A stretch of DNA of 64,000 nucleotides from Methylobacterium frigidaeris (GTDB taxonomy: Bacteria > Pseudomonadota > Alphaproteobacteria > Rhizobiales > Beijerinckiaceae), in NCBI RefSeq assembly GCF_022179185.1, contig NZ_BPQJ01000001.1, forward strand, positions 124,001 to 188,000. Reading direction: 5' to 3'. The notes beneath the pieces were generated by a model, which was not told the origin of the DNA, did no database searches, and was given only the letters and a program-made list of their open reading frames with translations. The position numbers and the translations under genes were made by a program. Below are positions 34,929 through 44,002 of this stretch, piece after piece (position 1 is the stretch's first letter; every line of letters begins with the position of its first letter).

Positions 34929-35861
34929 TCAATGGGGCCAGACCGCCAGCAGCGCCCGCAAGGCCGCCACGAAGGCGAGCGGTTGGTCGACCATCACGTG
35001 GTGATAGGCCTCCGGCAGGTCGATCCGGGGTGAGCCCGGCGGCAGCAGGCTCTGGACGTAGGCCGCGTCGGCCGGCCGCATCAGGTCCGAGCGGGCGCCG
35101 GTCACGAGGGCCAGGGGGCAGCGGGCTCCCCTCACCATCGCGGCCCGGTCCGGCAGCGCGAGGCGGGCCCAGAGCGAGGGGTCGAAGCGCCAGCTCCAGC
35201 CGCCCTCGACTTCCCTCAGCGATTCGCGGGCGATGAGGTCGGCGATGTAGAGCGTGTCGCAGGGTTGCATCGGCGCGAACCGGAACCGCGCCAGCGCCTC
35301 CTCCAGGGTCGGGTAGACACGGTGCGGCGCGACGCGCCCGTCCTCTCGCCGGCGCCCGGTGCGGCGCTCCGGCGAGAAGATCGGTGGATCGACGATCACG
35401 GCGCCGCGCCAGCGACCCGATTCCCGGCCGGCTTCGGTCAGCATCGGGAAGCAGCCGAAGGAATGCCCGACCATCACGGGCGCACCCGCTTCGAACAGCC
35501 CCGCCTCTCCCGCCACTGCCCCGATCTCGTCGGCGAAGGTGTCGAGGTCGTAAGCCTCGCGCCAGTCCGAGCCGCCCATGCCGGACCAGGACAGGGCGGC
35601 GACCCGGTAATCCGCGGCGAGATACGGCGCGATGAAGCGCCACCAGCCGGCATGCGCCCCGTTGCCGTGCAGCAGCATCAGCCCCGGCCGGCCGCGCTCG
35701 CCCCAGGCGAAGGTCTCGAGGCGAGCGCCCTTCACCGCGATGCGTCCGATCTCGGGCGCGGCCGCGACCGCGTCCCGGAACCAGGACGGCGCCGGCGGGG
35801 GCTCGCCCTGGAGGTGGCGGAGGGGAGCGGACAGGTTCGGGTCGGGGGGCAGCTCGGTCAC
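34929..35861 (-). CDS. Alpha/beta hydrolase
   Basis: A 310-residue alpha/beta-hydrolase-fold protein. The oxyanion region is LMLLHGNGAHAGWW (about 61-74), the nucleophile elbow is VGHSFG (about 130-135) and the catalytic His lies in LPEAYHHVMVDQP near the C-terminus. There is no signal peptide. The 40-residue leader before the fold is Pro-rich. The start is a GTG without a strong RBS. Substrate unknown; it could be an esterase or a C-C hydrolase. Confidence 0.82.
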   Translation of the reverse strand: MTELPPDPNLSAPLRHLQGEPPPAPSWFRDAVAAAPEIGRIAVKGARLETFAWGERGRPGLMLLHGNGAHAGWWRFIAPYLAADYRVAALSWSGMGGSDWREAYDLDTFADEIGAVAGEAGLFEAGAPVMVGHSFGCFPMLTEAGRESGRWRGAVIVDPPIFSPERRTGRRREDGRVAPHRVYPTLEEALARFRFAPMQPCDTLYIADLIARESLREVEGGWSWRFDPSLWARLALPDRAAMVRGARCPLALVTGARSDLMRPADAAYVQSLLPPGSPRIDLPEAYHHVMVDQPLAFVAALRALLAVWPH

Positions 35862-35967
35862 GGACGTGATGATGCGGTGGGGCCGGAGGCCGTGTCAATC
35901 GAGATTGGAAGAATGAGTATGGCGTCCGAGTCATGCCGTGGAAACCAGCATTCGAAAATCCGGTCTC

Positions 35968-37041
35968 TCACGCCCGAATGAACCCGCGCCTCCGTGCCCA
36001 GGTCGCGAACAGACCCGGCCAGGCCGAGGCCGGCGAACCCGGAACGCCGAGGTTGAAGCCGTGGCCGCCGCGCTCGAACAGGTGCATCTCCACCGGCACC
36101 TCGGCGGCCCGCAGCGCCGCGTACATCAGCAGGGAATTGTCGACGACGGCGATCGGGTCGTCGGCGGCCTGCGCCAGGAAAGTCGGGGGTGATTCCGGGG
36201 GAACGTGGGTCTCGACCGAATAGGCGTCGGTGGCGACGCGGGTCGGGCTCTCGCCGACGAGGACGCGGCGGCTCGAGGTGCGATCGAACGGGGGTTTCAG
36301 GGTGATGACCGGGTAGATCAGGGCCGCGACGTCGGGCCGGGCCGAGACCGCGTCGTCCTCGTCGACGGGCCGGTAGAGCGGCGAGGCGAAGCGGGTGCTG
36401 GCCGCGCCCATCAGGTGTCCGCCGGCGGAGAACCCCATCACCCCGACCCGGTTCGTCTCGTAGCCGTAGCGCCGGGCCCGGGCCCGCACCAGACGCGTTG
36501 CTCGCAAGGCATCCTGGATCGGTGCGTCGGCCCCCGCCGCCCAGCCCTCGCCGGGCAGCCGGTAGACCAGCGCGAAGGCGGTGACGCCGAGGGTGTTGAG
36601 CCAGCGCCCCACCGGCACCGCCTCGTGGCCGAGATCGATGCGGCGGTAGCCGCCGCCGGCGGCGATCACCATCGCGCTCCCGGTCGGGCGCGCCGGGCGC
36701 ATCACCAGCAGGCAGGGCTCGGCCACGCCGGTGACCACGCCCTCGCGGCTCTCGTCGAAGCGCGGCCCGTCCGGGCCGGGCCCCCCGCCCCCCGGCGGCT
36801 TGCCGGGCCAGAGCCGCAGCACCTCGAGGGTGGCGCCGGGAGCGGTCTGCGGCGGCCCGTCATGCCCCGAGGGCTTCGCCCGAGGGGTCTCCTGCTGGGG
36901 CCTTCCTTCCTCGGGCTTGTCGTCCCGGCGCTTATCGTCCTGGAGTTTGTCCTGGCCCACCGGTCTCTCCTGCGCGAGAGCAGCCGGCGCGAGGGCGAGG
37001 GCGGCCGTTCCCGTGAGCAACGTCCTGCGATGCAGCGCCAT
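35968..37041 (-). CDS. Exported alpha/beta hydrolase (acetyl-esterase/BD-FAE-like)
   Basis: A 357-residue hydrolase. The N-terminus MALHRRTLLTGTAALALAPA looks like a Tat or Sec signal (RR-x-LL). A 60-residue charged, Pro-rich linker follows. The catalytic domain shows MVIAAGGGYRRIDLGHEA, the nucleophile elbow GFSAGGHLMG and the catalytic His in HLFERGGHGFNLG near the end, as in acetyl-xylan or short-chain ester hydrolases. It should act in the periplasm. The start at 37041 is chosen for the signal peptide; longer frames upstream are not conserved-looking. Confidence 0.82.
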   Translation of the reverse strand: MALHRRTLLTGTAALALAPAALAQERPVGQDKLQDDKRRDDKPEEGRPQQETPRAKPSGHDGPPQTAPGATLEVLRLWPGKPPGGGGPGPDGPRFDESREGVVTGVAEPCLLVMRPARPTGSAMVIAAGGGYRRIDLGHEAVPVGRWLNTLGVTAFALVYRLPGEGWAAGADAPIQDALRATRLVRARARRYGYETNRVGVMGFSAGGHLMGAASTRFASPLYRPVDEDDAVSARPDVAALIYPVITLKPPFDRTSSRRVLVGESPTRVATDAYSVETHVPPESPPTFLAQAADDPIAVVDNSLLMYAALRAAEVPVEMHLFERGGHGFNLGVPGSPASAWPGLFATWARRRGFIRA

Positions 37042-37206
37042 GCCGACCGTCCGATACTCTCGAAGACCTCGACCATGCCCCAAGGCTCGGCGGCTCGAGG
37101 CACGCCGGCCGCGGGACTGACCCTTGCCTGCATTGCATAAGCCAAGCTGCCGCCAATGCACGGCAGAAAAGTACCGGGCGGACAGGACGATGCGCCGCGC
37201 GTCAGG

Positions 37207-38499
37207 TCAGGGATGGGCCGGCCCGCGCTCCAGGAGCGCGACGTAGAAGCCGTCGGTGCCGGTCCGCTCCGGGCTCATCTGCACGCCGTGGGCGGTGCGG
37301 CGCACCCTGGCGGCGACCTCGTCCGGCAGGTCGAGAGGCCGGAGTTTCAGGTCGTCTCGCCGGCCGGCGAGCCCCGCGACGGCCGCGTCGTTCTCCTCCG
37401 GCAGGAGCGAGCAGGTGACGTAGACGACGCGCCCGCCCGGCCGCACCAGCCGCGCGGCGCGATCGAGCACCGCTTCCTGCTCCGCCACCCGGGTGGCGAG
37501 GCTGCCGGGGCGCAGGCGCCACTTGGCGTCCGGGTTGCGACGCCAGGTGCCCGAGCCGGTGCAGGGCGCGTCGACCAGGACGAGGTCGGCGGCACCGTCG
37601 AGATCGGTCAGCACATCGGGCCGGCCTTTCCCGCCGCGGGGCGTGCGCACCTCGGCCACCGCGCCCGCCCGGCGCAGGCGCTCGTGGATCGGCGCGAGGC
37701 GCCGCGGGTCGCCGTCGGTGGCGATGAGCCGGCCCTGGTTGTTCATCAGGGCGGCGAGCGCCAGGGTCTTGCCGCCGCCGCCGGCGCAGAGGTCGATCAC
37801 GGTCATGCCGGCCTGCACCCCGGAGAGGCGCGCGGCGAGCTGCGATCCCTCGTCCTGGATCTCGAACCAGCCCTCCAGGAATTCCGGCTCGACGTGGAGC
37901 GCCGGCCCGCGCCCGTCCTCGCCGAGCGGCACCCGCAACCCGTCCGGCGCCAGCGGTGTCGGCTCGGGCGAGAGATGGGCGAGCGCCTCGCCCGTGCCCT
38001 CGCGGGTCGCCTTCAGGGTGTTGACCCGGATGTCGAGGGGCGCGCGGCGCGCGAGCGCCCGCAGCTCGGGCAGGAGGTCGTCGCCCAGCGCCTTTTCGAG
38101 GGAGGGCACCACCCATTCGGGCACGTCGCCGGCGACGTGGACCGGGGCATCGCTGAGCGTCCCGGTCTCGAGCCTGGCCCGCTCGGCCTCACCGAGGGGC
38201 GCGGGCGCGAAGCGCTCGCCGGTGAAGAGCCCCGCAATGGTCTGGGCGGCGAGGCCGCGCTGGAGGCGAAGGGAGCCGATCAGCACGGCGCGCGGCGTGT
38301 CCTCGTCCATGATCCAGGCGGCGGAGGCGCGCCGACGCAGGGCGTCGTAGACCAGGGTGGCGATGGTGGCGCGGTCGCCCGAACCGGCGAAGCGATGGGC
38401 GAGGCCCCAATCCTTCAGGGCGTCGGCCACCGGGCGGCGGCGCTCGGCGATGTCGGCCAGGACCTCGATGGCGGCGGAGAGGCGGGCGCCGGGGGTCAT
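37207..38499 (-). CDS. RsmB-family rRNA cytosine-C5 methyltransferase
   Basis: A 430-residue SAM-dependent RNA m5C methyltransferase, RsmB/Sun type. The N-terminal 130 residues form a NusB-like RNA-binding region (AIEVLADIAERRRPVADAL, DRATIATLVYDALRRR). The catalytic domain has the SAM motif VIDLCAGGGGKTLALA, the motif DAPCTGSGTWRRNPDAKW and the nucleophile in YVTCSLLPEEN. It is likely to methylate 16S rRNA. ATG at 38499 is preferred to an upstream frame that lacks homology. Confidence 0.88.
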   Translation of the reverse strand: MTPGARLSAAIEVLADIAERRRPVADALKDWGLAHRFAGSGDRATIATLVYDALRRRASAAWIMDEDTPRAVLIGSLRLQRGLAAQTIAGLFTGERFAPAPLGEAERARLETGTLSDAPVHVAGDVPEWVVPSLEKALGDDLLPELRALARRAPLDIRVNTLKATREGTGEALAHLSPEPTPLAPDGLRVPLGEDGRGPALHVEPEFLEGWFEIQDEGSQLAARLSGVQAGMTVIDLCAGGGGKTLALAALMNNQGRLIATDGDPRRLAPIHERLRRAGAVAEVRTPRGGKGRPDVLTDLDGAADLVLVDAPCTGSGTWRRNPDAKWRLRPGSLATRVAEQEAVLDRAARLVRPGGRVVYVTCSLLPEENDAAVAGLAGRRDDLKLRPLDLPDEVAARVRRTAHGVQMSPERTGTDGFYVALLERGPAHP

Positions 38500-38610
38500 C
38501 GCGAAAACGCCAAGTTCGTGCCGCGGGACCGGCCCATCACGGCCAAGCTTTCGGCTCCGACCGCCTCGACACCTTGGCCGTTCCACCCGCAGAGCCGGAG
38601 TTCCGCTCGC

Positions 38611-38799
38611 ATGATCCGTCGTTCCATCCCGTCCGCCCTCGCCGTGAGTCTCGCCGGCCTGATCGCGCTGGCGGCCGGCGCCTGCGCCACCGCCCCGGCT
38701 GCCCCGGCCGTCGACCTCACCCCGCCGCCGCCCCGGCCCTACGACGCCAAGACGCAGCTCGAATACGGCAACCCGCCGCCACGGGCGCCGCGCTACTGA
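38611..38799 (+). CDS. Small lipoprotein
   Basis: A 62-residue protein with a lipoprotein signal (SALAVSLAGLIALAAGAC, lipid-modified Cys25). The short mature part is Pro-rich (VDLTPPPPRPYDAKTQLEYG). CGGAG lies ten bases upstream of the ATG. It resembles small alphaproteobacterial LPS-assembly or entericidin-size lipoproteins only in size; no family is recognised. It is divergent from the methyltransferase gene. Confidence 0.6.
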   Translation: MIRRSIPSALAVSLAGLIALAAGACATAPAAPAVDLTPPPPRPYDAKTQLEYGNPPPRAPRY

Positions 38800-38844
38800 C
38801 GAGGCCCCCTTACCCTCCCCGCGCCGTGATGGCGAGAAGCCGCC

Positions 38845-39264
38845 TCAGGCGAGGAGGATCCGCATCGCGAAGATCAGCCACATCGCCATCAGGATGATGG
38901 CCCCGGCGAGGAAGGCCTGAAAGCGCCGGATCACCACGTTGCCGGTGGCGTAGATCCCCGCATGGACGATCCGGGTCAGCACGAACAGCCAGGCGAGGCC
39001 GACGAACAGGTCGTCGGCCTGTCGGGTCGCCAGCGCGAGCCCGGTCAGAATGTAGAACAGGACCGGCAGCTCGAACTGGTTGGCGAAGGCGTTCGAGACC
39101 TGCTGCACCGGGGCGGGCCAGTTGCGCTCGCCGAGGGAGATGTCCTTGAGCGTCACGGCGCCAGCCCGCGCCGCGGCGAAGCGCGCCCGCCCGGTCCAGA
39201 GCAGCAGGCAGAAGGTCAGCAGGACCTGGACGAAGACGGGGGCGAGGACGGCTTTGGGGCTCAT
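38845..39264 (-). CDS. MAPEG family membrane protein
   Basis: A 139-residue protein with four membrane spans (about 5-24, 65-85, 88-105, 112-137). The MAPEG pattern is visible as ERNWPAPVQQVSNAFANQFE LP-type and RIVHAGIYATGNVVIRRF segments. The family includes glutathione-dependent membrane enzymes, but bacterial members of this size are uncharacterised. The start at 39264 fits the first span; a longer frame upstream is Gly/Pro-rich and unlikely to be translated. It lies divergent from the 6S RNA gene. Confidence 0.85.
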   Translation of the reverse strand: MSPKAVLAPVFVQVLLTFCLLLWTGRARFAAARAGAVTLKDISLGERNWPAPVQQVSNAFANQFELPVLFYILTGLALATRQADDLFVGLAWLFVLTRIVHAGIYATGNVVIRRFQAFLAGAIILMAMWLIFAMRILLA

Positions 39265-39380
39265 GGTGCCTTGATGCGCTGATGAGAAAGACCGATGCGA
39301 GACGGACCCTGCCGGCCTTCCGCCGGCCGGCTCGAATCCCCCGCCCGCCCCCTTTCGCAACCGCCTCCGCGGCGCTACAT

Positions 39381-39540
39381 GAGGTCGGCGGGGCTGCGGT
39401 TCTCGTCAGGAGACACATATCCCCGGGGCCTTATCGACTCCCTCGGGAGCTGTCACTGCCCTGGTCCGTGGACCGGGGCATTACGGCGCCCACCTACTTC
39501 GTAGGTTTCCCGGGATCGATTCTCCAACGGCTCTCGTGGC
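39381..39540 (+). ncRNA. ssrS: 6S RNA
   Basis: This region directly upstream of the 5-formyl-THF cyclo-ligase gene has the features of 6S RNA, which binds RNA polymerase-sigma70 holoenzyme. A closing stem joins GGAGA and TCCCCGGG at about 39409-39426 with CCCGGGAT and TCTCC at about 39509-39524. The apical hairpin is GCCCTGGTCCGTGGACCGGGGC around 39458-39479, split here by its GT loop. Side hairpins CTCCC-TC-GGGAG and ACCTAC-TTC-GTAGGT are visible. The conserved string AGGAGACACATATCCCC and the ygfA synteny support the call. Ends are approximate. Confidence 0.82.
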
Positions 39541-39556
39541 TCCGCGCTGGACTTCT

Positions 39557-40147
39557 ATGATTACGGACGTTTCCCTCGCCTCCCCGGACAAGGCCTCCTT
39601 ACGCAGGGCGGCCCTGGCACGGCGGGACGGGCTGGCGGCCGAGGCCCGCGAGGAGGCCTCCCGCCGCATCGCCGAGATCGTCCTCTCCCACCCCGGGATC
39701 GCGCAGGCCGAGCTGGTCTCGGCGTACTGGCCGATCCGCAGCGAGGTCGACGTGCGCCCGCTGATCGCCGGCTTGCGCGCCCGCGGCCAGGCGGTGGCGC
39801 TGCCGCAGGTCACGCCCGACGGGCTGGTCTTCCGCCTCGCCTCCGACGGCGACACTCTGGCCGCCGGGGGCTTCGGCCTCAGCGAGCCCGGCCCCGACGC
39901 GCCGGTGGTGGATCCCCGCGTGCTGCTGGTGCCGCTCGCCGCCTTCGACCGGCGCGGCCACCGCATCGGCTACGGCAAGGGCTATTACGACCGGGCCCTC
40001 GCCCGTCTCGACGCGCAGGGGCCTGTCCTCGCCATCGGCATCGCGTTTTCCGCGCAGGAGACCCCCCGCGTGCCGGACAGCCCGCACGACCGGCCCCTCG
40101 ACGGGATCGTCACCGAGGCGGGCCTCATCGACCCCACCGGAGACTGA
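39557..40147 (+). CDS. ygfA: 5-formyltetrahydrofolate cyclo-ligase
   Basis: A 196-residue cytoplasmic enzyme that turns 5-formyl-THF into 5,10-methenyl-THF with ATP. Diagnostic motifs are the N-terminal KASLRRAALARRDGL, the substrate region YWPIRSEVDVRPLI and the C-terminal signature GYGKGYYDRALARL, all in place. The start at 39557 gives the family length; an in-frame GTG at 39536 would run into the 6S RNA. It follows 6S RNA, as in many proteobacteria, and precedes the phosphoesterase gene by eight bases. Confidence 0.93.
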   Translation: MITDVSLASPDKASLRRAALARRDGLAAEAREEASRRIAEIVLSHPGIAQAELVSAYWPIRSEVDVRPLIAGLRARGQAVALPQVTPDGLVFRLASDGDTLAAGGFGLSEPGPDAPVVDPRVLLVPLAAFDRRGHRIGYGKGYYDRALARLDAQGPVLAIGIAFSAQETPRVPDSPHDRPLDGIVTEAGLIDPTGD

Positions 40148-40155
40148 TCCCCGCC

Positions 40156-40977
40156 ATGCGCCTTCTCTTTCTCGGCGACGTCGTCGGCCGGCCGGGCCGC
40201 CTGGCGGTGAGCGAGCGCCTGCCGTCCTTGCGCGAGCGCTGGCGCCTCGATTGCGTGGTGATCAACGGCGAGAACGCCGCCGGCGGCTTCGGCATCACCG
40301 AGAGCATCTGCGACGAGCTGATCAATGCCGGCGCCGATGCGGTGACCCTCGGCAACCACTCCTTCGACCAGCGCGAGGCCCTGGTGTTCATCGCCCGCCA
40401 GCCGCGGCTGGTGCGCCCGGCCAACTACCCGCCCGGTACGCCGGGCCGCGGCGCCACCGTGGTCGAGACGCAGAGCGGCGCCCGGGTCCTCGTCGTCAAC
40501 GTGATGGGGCGGATCTTCCTCGATCCCCTCGACGATCCCTTCGCGGCGGCGGAGCGCGAAGTCTCGGCCTGTCCGCTGCGCGACGCCGCCGACGCCGTGA
40601 TCGTTGATGTGCACGCCGAGGCGACGAGCGAGAAGGAAGCCTTCGGCTGGTTCCTCGACGGACGGGCGAGCCTCGTCGTCGGCACCCACACCCACGTGCC
40701 GACCGCCGACCACCGCATCCTGCCCGGCGGCACCGCCTACATGTCCGATGTCGGCATGTGCGGCGACTACGATTCGGTGCTCGGCATGCAGAAGGACGAG
40801 CCGGTGCGCCGCTTCCTGCAGAAGACGCCGGGCAGCCGGCTCGAGGCGGCGACCGGCGAGGGGACCCTGTGCGGCCTCGCGGTCGAGACCGACGACGCGA
40901 CCGGCCTCGCCCGACGGGTGAGCCCGGTGCGCCTCGGGCCCCATCTCGAGGAGACCTGGCCGCAACACTGGGACTGA
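40156..40977 (+). CDS. YmdB-like metallophosphoesterase (TIGR00282 family)
   Basis: A 273-residue calcineurin-like phosphoesterase. Metal ligands are visible in LFLGDVVGRPG (Asp8), INGENAAGG (about 38), TLGNHSFDQ (about 65), VDVHAEATSEK and VVGTHTHVPTAD. The family includes Bacillus YmdB, reported to cleave 2',3'-cyclic nucleotides and influence biofilm. It sits eight bases after ygfA and is surely co-transcribed. Confidence 0.9.
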   Translation: MRLLFLGDVVGRPGRLAVSERLPSLRERWRLDCVVINGENAAGGFGITESICDELINAGADAVTLGNHSFDQREALVFIARQPRLVRPANYPPGTPGRGATVVETQSGARVLVVNVMGRIFLDPLDDPFAAAEREVSACPLRDAADAVIVDVHAEATSEKEAFGWFLDGRASLVVGTHTHVPTADHRILPGGTAYMSDVGMCGDYDSVLGMQKDEPVRRFLQKTPGSRLEAATGEGTLCGLAVETDDATGLARRVSPVRLGPHLEETWPQHWD

Positions 40978-41122
40978 ATCCCTTAGGCCCCCGTACTGCT
41001 CCGGCTTGATCGACCCGACGGCAGCCGGCACAGTGCCGGCGGTTCCCGTGGGCGTCGTCCTGCGGGGGCGACCGGTCATCCTGCGGACGAGCCCTCGCCC
41101 GCGACAGTGAGTACGGCCCGCG

Positions 41123-42172
41123 ATGGCGGCGAGCGCTGCGTCCCCTCCCCTGACGTCGCCGCGGATCTACCTCATCCGCATGGCGGTGTTCCTGACGCTG
41201 GCCGGCTTCCTGGCCTTCGTGCTCTATCGCCAGATCGTCCCCGCCTTCATGGCCAATCCGGGGCTCAACGGGCTGATCCTCGGCGCGACGCTGATCGCCG
41301 TCATCATGGCCTTCGGGCAGGTGCAGCGCCTCTTCCGCGAGGTGCGCTTCGCCAACCGCACCGCCACCGGCGCCGCCGACCCGGGCAGCCCCCGCGTGCT
41401 CGCGGCCTTGGCGCCGGCACTCCGGGAGGCGAAGGCGGGCCGGCCGCACCCTCAAAACCAATTCCAGCCGCTTCTCGACACCGTGGCCTCGCGCCTCGAC
41501 GAGGGGCGCGAGATCCTGCGCTACATCGGCGGCCTGCTGATCCTGCTCGGCCTGCTCGGCACCTTCTGGGGCCTGATCGACACGCTCTCGGCGGTGGGCG
41601 GCGTGATCCGCTCGATGCGGGCCGGCGGCGGCGACGCGGCGGTGATGTTCGACGAATTGAAGAGCGGCCTCGCGGTGCCGCTGTCGGGCATCGGCCTCGC
41701 CTTCTCGGCCTCGCTGTTCGGTCTCGCCGGCTCGCTGGTGATCGGCTTCCTCGACCTCCAGGCGGGCCAGGCCCATACCCGCTTCTACAACGAGCTGGAG
41801 GACTGGCTCGTCACCGCCGCCGGGCCGGCGCCCGCGCCGGTGCCGGTCCCCGTCACGGTGCCGGCCGCCGCGGCGCTCGGCGCGACGTCCGCCGCCGCCC
41901 CGCGCCCGCCCGAACCCTCCCCGAGGGGCGACGCGGTGCTGAAGGACATCGCCGACGCGATGACGCGGCTCGGGACGCTCGTCGGCGACAGCACCAGCCA
42001 CGGCCGGGCGAGCGCCCAGGCGATGGCGAACCTCGCCGAGGGCATCCAGGGCCTCGTCCAGCACATGCGCGCCGAGCAGCAGATGATCCGCGACTGGGTC
42101 GAGGCGCAGGCGAGCCGCGAGCGCGAGCTGAAGCAGGTGCTCGACCGCCTCGCCCGGGAGAAGGTGGAGTGA
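41123..42172 (+). CDS. MotA/TolQ/ExbB proton-channel family protein
   Basis: A 349-residue inner-membrane protein. It has N-terminal spans (about 19-38 and 46-64), then a channel region with two spans (about 133-152 and 175-203) carrying the TolQ/MotA pattern IGGLLILLGLLGTFWGLIDT and FDELKSGLAVPLSGIGLAF. A Pro/Ala linker (235-265) and a C-terminal helical tail (about 270-349) follow. It should form the ion-conducting part of a stator-like unit. The partner OmpA/MotB-like protein is encoded 19 bases downstream. See the finding on ZorAB resemblance. Confidence 0.85.
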   Translation: MAASAASPPLTSPRIYLIRMAVFLTLAGFLAFVLYRQIVPAFMANPGLNGLILGATLIAVIMAFGQVQRLFREVRFANRTATGAADPGSPRVLAALAPALREAKAGRPHPQNQFQPLLDTVASRLDEGREILRYIGGLLILLGLLGTFWGLIDTLSAVGGVIRSMRAGGGDAAVMFDELKSGLAVPLSGIGLAFSASLFGLAGSLVIGFLDLQAGQAHTRFYNELEDWLVTAAGPAPAPVPVPVTVPAAAALGATSAAAPRPPEPSPRGDAVLKDIADAMTRLGTLVGDSTSHGRASAQAMANLAEGIQGLVQHMRAEQQMIRDWVEAQASRERELKQVLDRLAREKVE

Positions 42173-42191
42173 GCGCGGAGACTGGCGAGTA

Positions 42192-43205
42192 ATGGCCGGC
42201 CGCCTCGCCCGGCGCGACCGCACCTTCAACGTCTGGCCCGGCTACGTCGACGCGCTGACGACGCTGCTGCTGTCGGTCGTCTTCCTGCTCACCATCTTCG
42301 TCACCGGCCAGTTCTTCCTGTCGCAGGAATTGTCGGGCCGCGACACGGTGCTGGAGCGGTTGAACCGTCAGATCTCCGAGCTCACGGACCTCTTGTCGCT
42401 CGAGCGCTCCGGCAAGCGAGCGCTGGAGGAGAGTGCCGCCTCCCTGCGGGCGAATCTCTCGGGCTCCGAGGCCGAGCGCAGGCGGCTGCAGGCGCTGCTG
42501 GCCACCGACCAGGGCGCGCAGGGCAAGGCCGCCGAGCTCGGCCGCCAGCTCGACGCCGAGAAAGGCGCCACCGCCCGGGCGCTGAGCCAGGTCGATCTCC
42601 TGAGCCAGCAGATCTCGGCGATGCGCCAGCAGCTCGCGGCCCTGGAAGACGCGCTCGCCGCCTCCGAGACCCGCGACCGCGAGAGCCAGGCCCGCATCGC
42701 CGATCTCGGCAGCCGCCTCAACGTGGCGCTCGCCCAACGGGTGCAGGAACTGGCGCGCTACCGCTCGGACTTCTTCGGCCGCCTGCGCCAGATCCTGGGC
42801 AACCGGCCCGACATCCGCATCGTCGGCGACCGCTTCGTGCTGCAATCCGAGGTGCTGTTCTCCGCCGGCCAGGCGGTGCTGAAGCCCGAGGCCGGCCCGG
42901 AAATCGACCGGATCGCCTCGGCGATCCTGGAGCTCAACCGCCAGATCCCGGCCGACATCCCCTGGGTCCTGCGGGTCGACGGCCACACCGACGCGCGGCC
43001 GATCTCATCCTCGCAGTTCCCGTCGAACTGGGCCCTCTCGGCGGCGCGTGCCATCGCGGTGGTGCAGTACCTCGTCGGCAAGGGCATCCCGCCCCAGCGC
43101 CTGCTGGCCGGCGCCTTCGGCGAGTTCCAGCCCCTCGATGCCGGGACGACCGAGGAAGCCTACTCGCGCAACCGGCGGATCGAGATGAAGCTGACGGAGC
43201 GGTGA
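42192..43205 (+). CDS. MotB/OmpA-like peptidoglycan-binding protein with coiled coil
   Basis: A 337-residue protein. One N-terminal span (about 21-42, ALTTLLLSVVFLLTIFV) is directly preceded by Asp20 in WPGYVD, the place of the proton-binding Asp of MotB. A long coiled coil spans about 48-190. The OmpA/MotB peptidoglycan-binding domain (about 205-335) shows LRVDGHTDARPI, NWALSAARAIAVVQYL and SRNRRIEMKL. With the upstream channel protein it should form a cell-wall-anchored ion-driven complex. No flagellar gene is nearby. Confidence 0.88.
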   Translation: MAGRLARRDRTFNVWPGYVDALTTLLLSVVFLLTIFVTGQFFLSQELSGRDTVLERLNRQISELTDLLSLERSGKRALEESAASLRANLSGSEAERRRLQALLATDQGAQGKAAELGRQLDAEKGATARALSQVDLLSQQISAMRQQLAALEDALAASETRDRESQARIADLGSRLNVALAQRVQELARYRSDFFGRLRQILGNRPDIRIVGDRFVLQSEVLFSAGQAVLKPEAGPEIDRIASAILELNRQIPADIPWVLRVDGHTDARPISSSQFPSNWALSAARAIAVVQYLVGKGIPPQRLLAGAFGEFQPLDAGTTEEAYSRNRRIEMKLTER

Positions 43206-43224
43206 CGGCGCCGAGGCCGCCGCC

Positions 43225-43992
43225 TCAGATCAGCTTCAGTCCACGAAAGCTCGCATGGCCGTCGCGTCCGACGATGATGTGGTCGTGCACCACGATGCCG
43301 AGCGGGCCGGCCACCGCGACGATGTCGCGGGTCATCTTGATGTCGGCCTGGGACGGGGTCGGGTCGCCCGACGGGTGGTTGTGGACCAGGATCAGGGCGG
43401 TGGCGGAGAGTTCGAGCGCCCGGCGCACCACCTCGCGGGGATAGACCGGGGTGTGATCGACGGTGCCGCGCCCCTGCACCTCGTCGGCGATCAGGCGGTT
43501 GCGCTTGTCGAGGAAGAGCAGGCGGAACTCTTCGCGCGGCGCGAAGGCCATCGCGGCCCGGCAATAATCGATCACCGCGGCCCAGGACGACAGCAGCGTG
43601 CGCTCCGCCACCGCGCCGCGGGCCAGCCGCCGCCCGGCCGCCTCCATGATCTTGAGGTCGGTGACCACCGACGGCCCGATGCCGTCGATCTCCAGCAGCC
43701 GCTCGGCCGGGGCGCTGATCACCTCGGCGAAGCTGCCGAAGCGGGCGATCAGCGCCTTCGCGATCGGCTTCACATCCCGGCGCGGGATGGCGCGGAACAG
43801 CACCAGCTCCAGGAACTCGTAATCCGGCAGCGTGTCCCCTTGCGCGAAGCGCGCGCGCAGGCGGTCGCGATGGCCGTGATAATGCGGCTCGTCCGCCCTG
43901 CTCTCTTGCGCCTTGCCCTCGGGTCCCTTGATCCCGGGCGCAGGCCCGCCGGACTCCGCGAAACCGCGAGTGGTACGGGGCGGGCGGGCCAT
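43225..43992 (-). CDS. radC: RadC family protein (JAB1/MPN domain)
   Basis: A 255-residue protein. The N-terminal half has helix-hairpin-helix-like repeats ([20 protein letters not shown]). The C-terminal JAMM metalloprotease-like motif is [14 protein letters not shown] (about 204-217), with all metal ligands kept. Historically named a DNA repair protein, its true role is unsettled. The stop at 43225 lies 20 bases from the converging OmpA-like gene. It lies ten bases downstream of map on the same strand. Confidence 0.93.
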   Translation of the reverse strand: MARPPRTTRGFAESGGPAPGIKGPEGKAQESRADEPHYHGHRDRLRARFAQGDTLPDYEFLELVLFRAIPRRDVKPIAKALIARFGSFAEVISAPAERLLEIDGIGPSVVTDLKIMEAAGRRLARGAVAERTLLSSWAAVIDYCRAAMAFAPREEFRLLFLDKRNRLIADEVQGRGTVDHTPVYPREVVRRALELSATALILVHNHPSGDPTPSQADIKMTRDIVAVAGPLGIVVHDHIIVGRDGHASFRGLKLI

Positions 43993-44002
43993 GGCAGGGC
44001 CG

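Noticed and set aside
41123..43205. A complete Zorya defence system
   Set aside because: Only ZorA/ZorB-like subunits are present; no helicase, nuclease or other Zorya effector follows.
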